Translations under genes and position numbers: made by a program
Assembly (NCBI RefSeq): GCF_001187435.1
Contig: NZ_LFXA01000001.1
Coordinates: 1-64,000, forward strand
DNA length: 64,000 nt
Direction: 5' to 3'
Source of the DNA: Streptomyces caatingaensis
GTDB lineage: Bacteria > Actinomycetota > Actinomycetes > Streptomycetales > Streptomycetaceae
Shown here: positions 57,159 through 64,000 of the stretch, in pieces
Position numbering within the stretch: the stretch's first letter is position 1
How the letters are laid out: each line of letters opens with the position of its first letter
The notes under the pieces: model-generated
Seen by the model: the letters and a program-made list of their open reading frames with translations, nothing else
Told to the model about the DNA's origin: nothing
Databases searched by the model: none

Positions 57159-58067
57159 ATGTCACCCCGGCTCGACGAACCGCGTTCCCCCCTGATCATC
57201 GGGGCCACCTGTGGGACCGCCTCTCCGGAGGCCCCGGAGAGCGCCTCGTCGGCACCCGCACCGCTCCCGCCCCTCCCCGACATCCCCCCGTACGACGAGG
57301 TGGAGCCGGTCGACGCGCGGGCCCTGTCCAAAACCCTCTTCGCGCGGCTGGAGTCGCTCGAGGAAGGGACGCACGAGTACCAGTACGTGCGCAACACCCT
57401 CGTCGAACTGAACCTGGCCCTGGTCAAGTTCGCGGCCTCCCGGTTCCGCACCCGCAGCGAACCGATGGAGGACATCGTCCAGGTCGGCACCATCGGCCTC
57501 ATCAAGGCCATCGACCGCTTCGAGCTGAGCCGGGGCGTCGAGTTCCCGACCTTCGCGATGCCGACGATCATCGGCGAGATCAAGCGCTTCTTCCGCGACA
57601 CGAGCTGGTCGGTGCGCGTACCGCGCCGCCTCCAGGAGCTGCGCCTCTCCCTCGCCAAGGCGGGCGACGAACTCGCCCAGCGCCTGGACCGCTCCCCCAC
57701 CGTCGGTGAACTCGCCGCCCACCTCGGCATCTCCGAGGACGAGGTCGTCGAGGGCATGAGCGCCAGCAACGCCTACACGGCCAGCTCGCTGGACGCGCCC
57801 GTCGAGGCCGACGAGGGCGACGGCGCCCTCGCCGAGCGCATCGGCTACGAGGACCACGACCTCGAAGGCGTCGAGTACGTCGAGTCGTTGAAGCCCCTGA
57901 TCGCCGAACTCGCCCCGCGGGACCGGAAGATCCTCTCCCTCCGCTTCGTCGCCAACATGACCCAGTCGGAGATCGGCGACGAGCTCGGCATCTCGCAGAT
58001 GCACGTGTCGCGGCTGCTGTCGCGCACGCTGGTGCGCCTGCGGCGGGGGCTGCTGGGCGACGGGTGA
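57159..58067 (+). CDS. RNA polymerase sigma factor, SigB/SigF (SigI-like) family
   Basis: A 302-residue sigma factor. Region 2 reads LVKFAASRFRTRSEPMEDIVQVGTIGLIKAIDRFELSRGVEF with the -10-binding part FPTFAMPTIIGEIKRFFRD; region 3 is TVGELAAHLGISEDEV; region 4 is LRFVANMTQSEIGDELGISQMHVSRLL. It lacks region 1.1, as in stress and sporulation sigma factors. GGAGG 5 bases before 57159 favours this start over the ATGs at 57135 and 57147. By neighbours (anti-sigma and STAS) it corresponds to S. coelicolor SigI, an osmotic-stress factor. Confidence 0.93.
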   Translation: MSPRLDEPRSPLIIGATCGTASPEAPESASSAPAPLPPLPDIPPYDEVEPVDARALSKTLFARLESLEEGTHEYQYVRNTLVELNLALVKFAASRFRTRSEPMEDIVQVGTIGLIKAIDRFELSRGVEFPTFAMPTIIGEIKRFFRDTSWSVRVPRRLQELRLSLAKAGDELAQRLDRSPTVGELAAHLGISEDEVVEGMSASNAYTASSLDAPVEADEGDGALAERIGYEDHDLEGVEYVESLKPLIAELAPRDRKILSLRFVANMTQSEIGDELGISQMHVSRLLSRTLVRLRRGLLGDG

Positions 58068-58111
58068 CGGCGGCCGTGTCCGGCAAGCCCCCGGCCGGAC
58101 ACGGCGCTCCC

Positions 58112-58807
58112 TCAGCCCTCCAGCGCCCGCGCCACCGCCGCCTCGGCGTGCAGCCGGGCCGTGGGGAACAGCGGCACCGGGCTGTCCTCGGGGCGCACGA
58201 GCAGCTCGATCTCCGTGCAGCCCAGCACGACGCCCTCCGCGCCGCCCGCGACGACGAGCTCCCGGATGATCTCGCGGTACGCCGCCCGCGACTCCTCGCG
58301 CACGACCCCCGCGCACAGCTCCTCGTAGATGACGCGGTGGACGGTCCGCCGTCCCTCCTCGCCGGGGACGAGGACGTCCAGACCGCCCGCCGCGAGCCGG
58401 TCCTTGTAGAAGGACTGCTCCATCGTGAAGGCCGTCCCGAGCAGGGCGACCCGGCGGACGCCCGCCGCCCGCACCGCCTCGGCCGTCGCGTCCGCGAGGT
58501 GCAGCAGGGGGACGGACGTCGCCGCCGAGACGTGGTCCGCGACCTTGTGCATCGTGTTGGTGCAGAGGAGCAGCAGCTCGGCCCCCGCCGCCTCCAGCGC
58601 CTTCGCGGCCCCGGCGAGCACCTCGCCCGCCTCCTCCCAGCGCCCGGCGGCCTGGAGCCGCTCGATCTCCGCGAAGTCCACGGAGTACAGCACGCACCGG
58701 GCGGAGTGGAGCCCGCCGAGCCGCTCGCGGGTGAGGGTGTTCAGCAGGCGGTAGTACTCGGCGGTGGACTCCCAGCTCATGCCGCCCAGCAATCCGATCG
58801 TCTTCAT
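58112..58807 (-). CDS. Aspartate/glutamate racemase-family protein
   Basis: A 231-residue enzyme of the Asp/Glu racemase superfamily. TIGLLGGMSWESTAEYYRLLN begins the fold; the two catalytic cysteines are seen in LLLLCTNTMH and VVLGCTEIELL. The pattern is that of aspartate racemase (YgeA-like). The ATG at 58807 starts the conserved MKTIGLLGG. It lies 40 bases after hutI in the same direction and may be transcribed with the hut genes, though no link in function is known. Confidence 0.9.
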   Translation of the reverse strand: MKTIGLLGGMSWESTAEYYRLLNTLTRERLGGLHSARCVLYSVDFAEIERLQAAGRWEEAGEVLAGAAKALEAAGAELLLLCTNTMHKVADHVSAATSVPLLHLADATAEAVRAAGVRRVALLGTAFTMEQSFYKDRLAAGGLDVLVPGEEGRRTVHRVIYEELCAGVVREESRAAYREIIRELVVAGGAEGVVLGCTEIELLVRPEDSPVPLFPTARLHAEAAVARALEG

Positions 58808-58847
58808 CGGATCACCTTCGCCGCCGGAGCGCCGCGGCGCAACGCAC

Positions 58848-60017
58848 TTACCGCACGCGGACGCCCCGCTTCCACACCCCCGCCACCAGCGGCACCCCCG
58901 GCCGGTAGGCGAGGTGGACGTGCGAGGGCGCGTCGAGCAGCACCAGGTCGGCGCGGGCCCCGGGCGCGATCCGGCCGACGTCGGTGCGGCGCAGGGCCGC
59001 CGCACCGCCGGCCGTGGCGGACCAGACCGCCTCGTCGGGCGTCATCCCCATGTCCCGCACGGCGAGCGCGATGCAGAACGGCACGGAACTGGTGAAGGAC
59101 GAGCCGGGGTTGCAGTCCGTGGAGAGCGCGACCGTGACCCCCGCGTCGAGCAGCCGCCGCGCGTCCGGCCACGGCGCGCGCGTGGAGAACTCCGCGCCGG
59201 GCAGCAGCGTCGCGACGGTGGAGCCCTGCGCGAGCGCGTCCACGTCCGCGTCCGTCAGGTGCGTGCAGTGGTCGGCGGAGGCGGCGCCGAGCTCCACGGC
59301 GAGCCGGACGCCGGGCCCGTGCCCGAGCTGGTTGGCGTGGACGCGGGCCGACAGCCCCTTGGCGAGACCCGCCTCCAGGACGGCCCGGGACTGGTCGCCG
59401 TCGAAGGCGCCCTTCTCGCAGAAGACGTCCACCCAACGGGCGTGCGGGGCGCAGGCGTCCAGCATCTCGCCGGTGACCAGGGCGACGTACCCGTCCGGGT
59501 CGTCCGCGTACTCGGGGGCCACGACGTGGGCGCCGAGGTAGGTGACCTCGTCGGTGTGGGCGGCGGCGATGCGCAGGGCGCGCGCCTCGTCGTGGACGCT
59601 CAGCCCGTACCCGGACTTGGTCTCCAGCGTGGTCGTGCCCTGGCGCAGCGCCTCGTCCAGGTAGCGGACGAGCCCCGCCTCCAGCTCCGCGTCGCTCGCG
59701 GCGCGCGTGGCCGCGACGGTGGTGCGGATGCCGCCCGCGCTGTAACCGCGGCCCGACATGCGGGCGTTGAACTCGTCGGTGCGGTCCCCGGCGAAGACCA
59801 GGTGGGAGTGGGAGTCGACGAACCCGGGCAGGACCGCCCGGCCGCCCGCGTCGACGGCGTTGTCGGTGGCGGGTGCTTTGCTGGTCCCACCGACCCAGGC
59901 GACGCGGTCGCCGTCGACGACGACGGCCGCGTCCCGGAGCAGACCGAGCGGACCCGTGCCGAGGGAGGTGTCGTTGGTGACGAGACTGCCGATGTGGGTG
60001 ATGGCCGTCGTGGTCAT
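58848..60017 (-). CDS. hutI: Imidazolonepropionase
   Basis: A 389-residue metal-dependent amidohydrolase that opens imidazolone propionate to formiminoglutamate, step three of histidine breakdown. [18 protein letters not shown] gives the HxH metal pair; [23 protein letters not shown] and [11 protein letters not shown] give further ligands and the substrate site. The ATG at 60017 matches the family length. It follows hutF by 53 bases in the operon. Confidence 0.96.
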   Translation of the reverse strand: MTTTAITHIGSLVTNDTSLGTGPLGLLRDAAVVVDGDRVAWVGGTSKAPATDNAVDAGGRAVLPGFVDSHSHLVFAGDRTDEFNARMSGRGYSAGGIRTTVAATRAASDAELEAGLVRYLDEALRQGTTTLETKSGYGLSVHDEARALRIAAAHTDEVTYLGAHVVAPEYADDPDGYVALVTGEMLDACAPHARWVDVFCEKGAFDGDQSRAVLEAGLAKGLSARVHANQLGHGPGVRLAVELGAASADHCTHLTDADVDALAQGSTVATLLPGAEFSTRAPWPDARRLLDAGVTVALSTDCNPGSSFTSSVPFCIALAVRDMGMTPDEAVWSATAGGAAALRRTDVGRIAPGARADLVLLDAPSHVHLAYRPGVPLVAGVWKRGVRVR

Positions 60018-60070
60018 GAAGCTGTGGGTGTCCTTCTGTCGCGTCTGTTCCGTCGGCGTTCCGGGCGGCG

Positions 60071-61411
60071 TCAGCCGCGCAGGGCGGCGATCGACTCGGC
60101 GAGGGCGCGCGGCACGTCCGGTACGAGCAGGTGCCGCCCGTCGCGGACGATCCGCCGCCCGCCGACCGTCACATGCCGTACGTCCGCGGCCGTGGCCGCG
60201 AATACGGCCGTCTCGGCGGCCAGTTCGGGCCCGGGCCCCGCGGTGCGGACGGAGTCCAGCGCCACGGTGGTGAGGTCGGCGGGCGCGCCCGCCTCGATGC
60301 GGCCGGCCTCGGGCCAGCCGAGGGCGGCGTGCCCGTCGGCGGTGGCGGCGCGCAGGAGCTGGGCGGCGGTCCAGTTGCCCCGGCGGTGGGTGCGCAGCCG
60401 TTCGTCCAGCTCCATGGCGCGGGCCTCCTCCAGGAGGTCGGTCACCGCGTGGCTGTCGCTGCCGAGGGAGAGCGGCGAGCCGGCGTCCTGGAGGGCGCGG
60501 GCGGGCCCGATGCCGTCGGCGAGGTCGCGCTCGGTGGTGGGGCACATGCAGACGCCCGTGGCGGAGCCGCCGAGGAGCCGGATGTCGCCCGGGGTGAGGT
60601 GCGTGGCGTGGACGGCCGTGGTGCGCGGGCCCAGCACGCCGTGGTCCGACAGCAGGGCGGTGGGCGTGAAGCCGTACGCCTCGACGCAGGCGTCGTTCTC
60701 GGCGATCTGCTCGGAGAGGTGGACGTGCAGCGGGGCCCCGCGCTCCTCGGCCCAGGCGGCGACGGTGGCGAGCTGGTCGGCGGGCACGGCGCGCACGGAG
60801 TGGACGGCGGCGCCGATCCGGGCGTGGCCGGAGGGCTCGATTCCGGCCGCCCGTTCGGCCCAGGCGTCGGCGGTGCCGTCGGAGAAGCGGCGCTGGTGCC
60901 GGCTGGGCGGTTCCCCGAATCCGGAGGAGAGGTAGGCGGTGTCGAGGAGGGTGATGCGGATGCCGGCGTCCGCGGCGGCGGCGAGGAGGGCCTCGCCCAT
61001 GGCGTTGGGTTCGGCGTAGGGCGTGCCGCCCGGGGCGTGGTGGACGTAGTGGAACTCGCCGACGCAGGTGATCCCGGCGAGCGCCATCTCGGCGTAGACG
61101 GCGCGGGCGAGGGCGAAGTAGCTGTCGGGGGTGAGCCTGTCGGCGACGCCGTACATGACGTCGCGCCAGGTCCAGAACGTCCCCTCGCCGGCCTGCGCGG
61201 CGCCGCGCAGGGCCCGGTGGAAGGCGTGGGAGTGGGCGTTCGCCAGGCCGGCCAGCGTGAGCCCCCGCAGGGTCTCCGCGCCCGGCGGGGGCGTGGCGGC
61301 GCCCGTGCGGACGGCCGTGATCCGGCCGTCCGCCACGTCGAGGGCCACGCCCGGCTCGACGCGGTCGCCGAGCCAGGCGTGCTCCGCCCAGTAGGTCGTG
61401 GTCACCGGCAC
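60071..61411 (-). CDS. hutF: Formimidoylglutamate deiminase
   Basis: A 446-residue amidohydrolase that removes ammonia from N-formimino-L-glutamate to give N-formyl-L-glutamate. [16 protein letters not shown] holds the first metal His pair, [10 protein letters not shown] and LHVHLSEQ others, and SLGSDSHAV the last Asp. HutF marks the five-step histidine pathway, in which a separate enzyme must remove the formyl group. Start is GTG; its first 10 bases overlap the end of the M20 gene. Confidence 0.94.
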   Translation of the reverse strand: MPVTTTYWAEHAWLGDRVEPGVALDVADGRITAVRTGAATPPPGAETLRGLTLAGLANAHSHAFHRALRGAAQAGEGTFWTWRDVMYGVADRLTPDSYFALARAVYAEMALAGITCVGEFHYVHHAPGGTPYAEPNAMGEALLAAAADAGIRITLLDTAYLSSGFGEPPSRHQRRFSDGTADAWAERAAGIEPSGHARIGAAVHSVRAVPADQLATVAAWAEERGAPLHVHLSEQIAENDACVEAYGFTPTALLSDHGVLGPRTTAVHATHLTPGDIRLLGGSATGVCMCPTTERDLADGIGPARALQDAGSPLSLGSDSHAVTDLLEEARAMELDERLRTHRRGNWTAAQLLRAATADGHAALGWPEAGRIEAGAPADLTTVALDSVRTAGPGPELAAETAVFAATAADVRHVTVGGRRIVRDGRHLLVPDVPRALAESIAALRG

Positions 61412-62673
61412 GCGAGGCCCTCCAGTACGTCGGCGAGTGCGGTCACCCCGGCGACGCAGTCGTCCTCGGCTGCCGTCTCGGCCGGCGAGTGGGAGACGCC
61501 GGTGGGGTTGCGTACGAACAGCATGGCGGTCGGAACGCTCGCGGAGAGGATTCCGGCGTCGTGTCCGGCCCCGGTCGGCAGGACGGGTACGCCGCCGAGC
61601 AGCCCGGCGAGCCGGTCGCGCAGGTCGTGCGCGAACTCGACGACGGGCGTGAACGACTCGCGGGTGACGCGCACCTCGACGCCGTCGCGCCGGCCCCGCT
61701 CGACGGCGGCGCGCTCGATCTCGCCGACGACCTCGGCGAGGGTGGCCTCGTCGGCGGCGCGGGAGTCCAGCCAGGCGCGGACCAGGGAGGCGACGGCGTT
61801 GACGCCGTTCGGCTCGACGCCGACCTTGCCGAAGGTGGCGAGGGCGCCGGCGAGGCGGGCCTTCTTGCGCGCGGCCAGCACGGTGTTGGCGTAGGTGAGC
61901 ATCGGGTCGCGGCGGTCCTCCAGGCGGGTGGTGCCCGCGTGGTTGGCCTCGCCGTGGAAGTCGAACCGCCAGCGTCCGTGCGGCCAGATCGCGGAGGCGA
62001 CGCCGACGGGGTGCGGCGTGGCCGCGAGGGCACGGCCCTGTTCGACGTGGAGCTCGACGAACGCGCCGACGCGGGCGAGGCGTTCGGGGTCGGGCCCGAT
62101 GGCCTCGGGGTCGTACCCGGCGCGTTCCATCGCCTGCGGCAGCGACACCCCGTCGGCGTCGCGCAGGCGGCGCGCCGCGTCGGCGGTGAGCTGCCCGGCG
62201 GTCAGCCGGGAGCCGACGCAGGCGAGGCCGAAGCGCGCGCCCTCCTCGTCGCCGAAGTTGACGACGGCGAGGGGGCGGGACGGGCGGGCGCCGCGGGCGC
62301 GGAGCTCGTCGAGGGCGGCGAAGGAGGAGACGACGCCGAGCGGGCCGTCGAAGGCCCCGCCGTCGGGGACGGAGTCCAGGTGCGAGCCGGTGACGACGGC
62401 GTCCCCGGCGGAGGGGTCACCGAGCCAGGCCCACTGGTTGCCGTTGCGGTCCACCTCGTGGGCGAGGCCGCGGGTCTCGGCCTGCGCCCTGAACCACGCG
62501 CGGCAGTCGGCGTCGGCGCCCGTCCAGGCGAAGCGGCGGTAGCCCCCGCTCTCCTCGGCCCGCCCGACGGGCGCGAGATCGCGCCACATCTCGTGGAACG
62601 AGGGGCCGTTGGCGGGCAGGGGTGCCGCCGGGGCGGAACGACCGCCCGCCACGCGGCGGCCGTCGTCCGTCAT
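61402..62673 (-). CDS. M20-family amidohydrolase (allantoate amidohydrolase-like), probable N-formylglutamate deformylase
   Basis: A 423-residue dinuclear zinc hydrolase of the allantoate amidohydrolase/carbamoylase group. [21 protein letters not shown] and [10 protein letters not shown] carry the metal ligands, FVELHVEQG the bridging Glu region, [16 protein letters not shown] the dimerisation insert and [12 protein letters not shown] the last His. It lies between hutU and hutF, overlapping both, and no HutG is seen. A role in cleaving N-formylglutamate is therefore likely from context; by sequence alone it would be called allantoate amidohydrolase. Confidence 0.85.
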   Translation of the reverse strand: MTDDGRRVAGGRSAPAAPLPANGPSFHEMWRDLAPVGRAEESGGYRRFAWTGADADCRAWFRAQAETRGLAHEVDRNGNQWAWLGDPSAGDAVVTGSHLDSVPDGGAFDGPLGVVSSFAALDELRARGARPSRPLAVVNFGDEEGARFGLACVGSRLTAGQLTADAARRLRDADGVSLPQAMERAGYDPEAIGPDPERLARVGAFVELHVEQGRALAATPHPVGVASAIWPHGRWRFDFHGEANHAGTTRLEDRRDPMLTYANTVLAARKKARLAGALATFGKVGVEPNGVNAVASLVRAWLDSRAADEATLAEVVGEIERAAVERGRRDGVEVRVTRESFTPVVEFAHDLRDRLAGLLGGVPVLPTGAGHDAGILSASVPTAMLFVRNPTGVSHSPAETAAEDDCVAGVTALADVLEGLACR

Positions 62674-64000
62674 CCGGCCTCACCCTCCCGCATGGGGACG
62701 CGGACGCCCCGGTCGGTCGCGACCGACTCCGCGATGTCGTAGCCCGCGTCCACATGACGGATGACACCCATCCCGGGGTCGTTCGTCAGCACCCGCCGGA
62801 TCTTCTCGCCGGCCAGCGGCGTGCCGTCCGCCACCGTGACCTGGCCCGCGTGGATCGACCGGCCCATGCCGACGCCGCCGCCGTGGTGGAGGGAGACCCA
62901 CGACGCACCCGACGCCACGTTCACCATCGCGTTCAGCAGCGGCCAGTCGGCGATCGCGTCGGAGCCGTCCAGCATGGCCTCGGTCTCGCGGTACGGCGAG
63001 GCCACCGAGCCGCAGTCGAGGTGGTCGCGCCCGATGACGACCGGCGCGGACAGCTCGCCGCTCGCGACCATGTCGTTGAAGCGCTCGCCGGCGCGGTCCC
63101 GCTCGCCGTAGCCGAGCCAGCAGATGCGGGCGGGCAGGCCCTGGAAGTGGACGCGCTCGCCCGCCATCCTGATCCACCGGGCCAGGGACTCGTTCTCGGG
63201 GAAGAGGTCGAGGATGGCCCGGTCGGTGGCGGCGATGTCCTTGGGGTCGCCGGAGAGCGCGGCCCACCGGAAGGGGCCCTTGCCCTCGCAGAACAGCGGC
63301 CGGATGTACGCCGGAACGAAGCCGGGGAAGTCGAAGGCCCGCGCATAACCCGCCAGTTGGGCCTCGCCGCGGATCGAGTTGCCGTAGTCGAAGACCTCGG
63401 CGCCCGCGTCCTGGAAGCCGACCATGGCCTCCACGTGCTTGGCCATCGACTCGCGTGCCCGGACGGTGAAGTCGGCCGGCTTCTCGGCCGCGTACGAGGC
63501 CATGTCGTCGAATTCGACGCCGATGGGCAGATAGGCCAGCGGGTCGTGGGCGGACGTCTGGTCGGTGACGATGTCGATCGGCGCGTTCATCGCCAGCAGC
63601 TGCGGGACGAGTTCGGCCGCGTTGCCGAGGACGCCGATGGACAGCGGACGCCGCGCGTCCCGCGCCTCGACGGCGAGCTGGAGGGCGTGCTCCAGCGAGT
63701 CGGCGCGCACGTCCAGGTAGCGGTGCTCGATGCGGCGGTCGATCGCGCGCGGGTCGCAGTCGATGCAGAGCGCGACGCCGTCGTTCATGGTGACGGCGAG
63801 CGGCTGGGCGCCGCCCATGCCGCCGAGCCCAGCGGTCAGGGTGATCGTCCCGGCCAGCGAGCCGCCGAACCTCTTCGCGGCGACCGCGGCGAACGTCTCG
63901 TACGTGCCCTGGAGGATGCCCTGCGTGCCGATGTAGATCCACGAACCGGCCGTCATCTGGCCGTACATGGTGAGCCCGAGGGCCTCCAGCCGCCGGAACT
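62670..64000 (-). CDS. hutU: Urocanate hydratase, C-terminal part (runs off the window)
   Basis: The last 443 or so codons of urocanase, the NAD-dependent enzyme that hydrates urocanate to imidazolone propionate. [20 protein letters not shown] is the dinucleotide-binding loop; [16 protein letters not shown] and [23 protein letters not shown] hold the active-site region with the conserved Cys. The frame is open to base 64000, and about 110 N-terminal residues lie outside. Its stop overlaps the M20 gene start by 4 bases, so it leads the hut operon seen here. Confidence 0.97.
   Translation of the reverse strand, partial: FRRLEALGLTMYGQMTAGSWIYIGTQGILQGTYETFAAVAAKRFGGSLAGTITLTAGLGGMGGAQPLAVTMNDGVALCIDCDPRAIDRRIEHRYLDVRADSLEHALQLAVEARDARRPLSIGVLGNAAELVPQLLAMNAPIDIVTDQTSAHDPLAYLPIGVEFDDMASYAAEKPADFTVRARESMAKHVEAMVGFQDAGAEVFDYGNSIRGEAQLAGYARAFDFPGFVPAYIRPLFCEGKGPFRWAALSGDPKDIAATDRAILDLFPENESLARWIRMAGERVHFQGLPARICWLGYGERDRAGERFNDMVASGELSAPVVIGRDHLDCGSVASPYRETEAMLDGSDAIADWPLLNAMVNVASGASWVSLHHGGGVGMGRSIHAGQVTVADGTPLAGEKIRRVLTNDPGMGVIRHVDAGYDIAESVATDRGVRVPMREGEAG

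Overview
The window is a piece of a Streptomyces chromosome. The DNA is very GC-rich with strong third-position GC bias. It carries a near-canonical WhiB and a five-gene LytR-CpsA-Psr set. From memory, the gene order (ahcY, manA, SIS protein, Trm112-like, manB, DUF3499, giant GT2, whiB, fbiA/fbiB, LCP cluster, purE/purK, SigI-type locus, hut genes) follows the Streptomyces core. This was read from sequence alone; no database search was run.

Layout. 1-1272: 5' part of a 16S rRNA gene on the minus strand, with its leader and promoter region to about 1850. 1.8-13 kb: ahcY with a frameshifted conserved gene beside it, a fused fructose PTS permease, a cation-efflux protein, and a mannose activation cluster (manA, SIS protein, Trm112-like, manB), then DUF3499 and a metallopeptidase-like protein. 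13-19 kb: a DUF5719 secreted protein, a 1201-residue membrane glycosyltransferase and whiB. 19.2-22.3 kb: cysteine dioxygenase behind a cysteine-rich leader peptide, then coenzyme F420 genes fbiA-fbiB. 22.3-40.9 kb: a repeat-rich gap, a DNA glycosylase, mannose-1-phosphate guanylyltransferase, a PGRP amidase, five LCP wall-polymer ligases with a GT2 enzyme, a thioesterase, a VOC protein, UDP-glucose dehydrogenase and an acyl-CoA dehydrogenase.

40.9-47.3 kb is a foreign island, visibly less GC-rich and full of small genes. The last 320 bases of the acyl-CoA dehydrogenase gene are repeated, with one mismatch, at its far end. It holds a GntR regulator with a palindromic operator, a coupled pair of small genes, a methyltransferase/Cys-His protein/small-ORF set divergent from an XRE regulator, a membrane protein next to a lactococcin-972-like secreted peptide, and two transposase relics. 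No integrase is visible.

47.7-64 kb returns to core genes: OsmC protein, dipeptidase, purE, purK, GtrA, a two-component system, a POT peptide transporter, an anti-sigma/anti-anti-sigma/sigma-B-family set, an Asp/Glu racemase-family protein and a histidine utilisation operon (hutU, M20 amidohydrolase, hutF, hutI) that runs off the right end.

The mannose genes, the LCP ligases, the glycosyltransferases and UDP-glucose dehydrogenase probably cooperate in making and attaching cell-envelope glycans. The points most worth a second look are the island and its duplicated border, the Cys leader before the cysteine dioxygenase gene, and the bacteriocin-like gene with its membrane neighbour.
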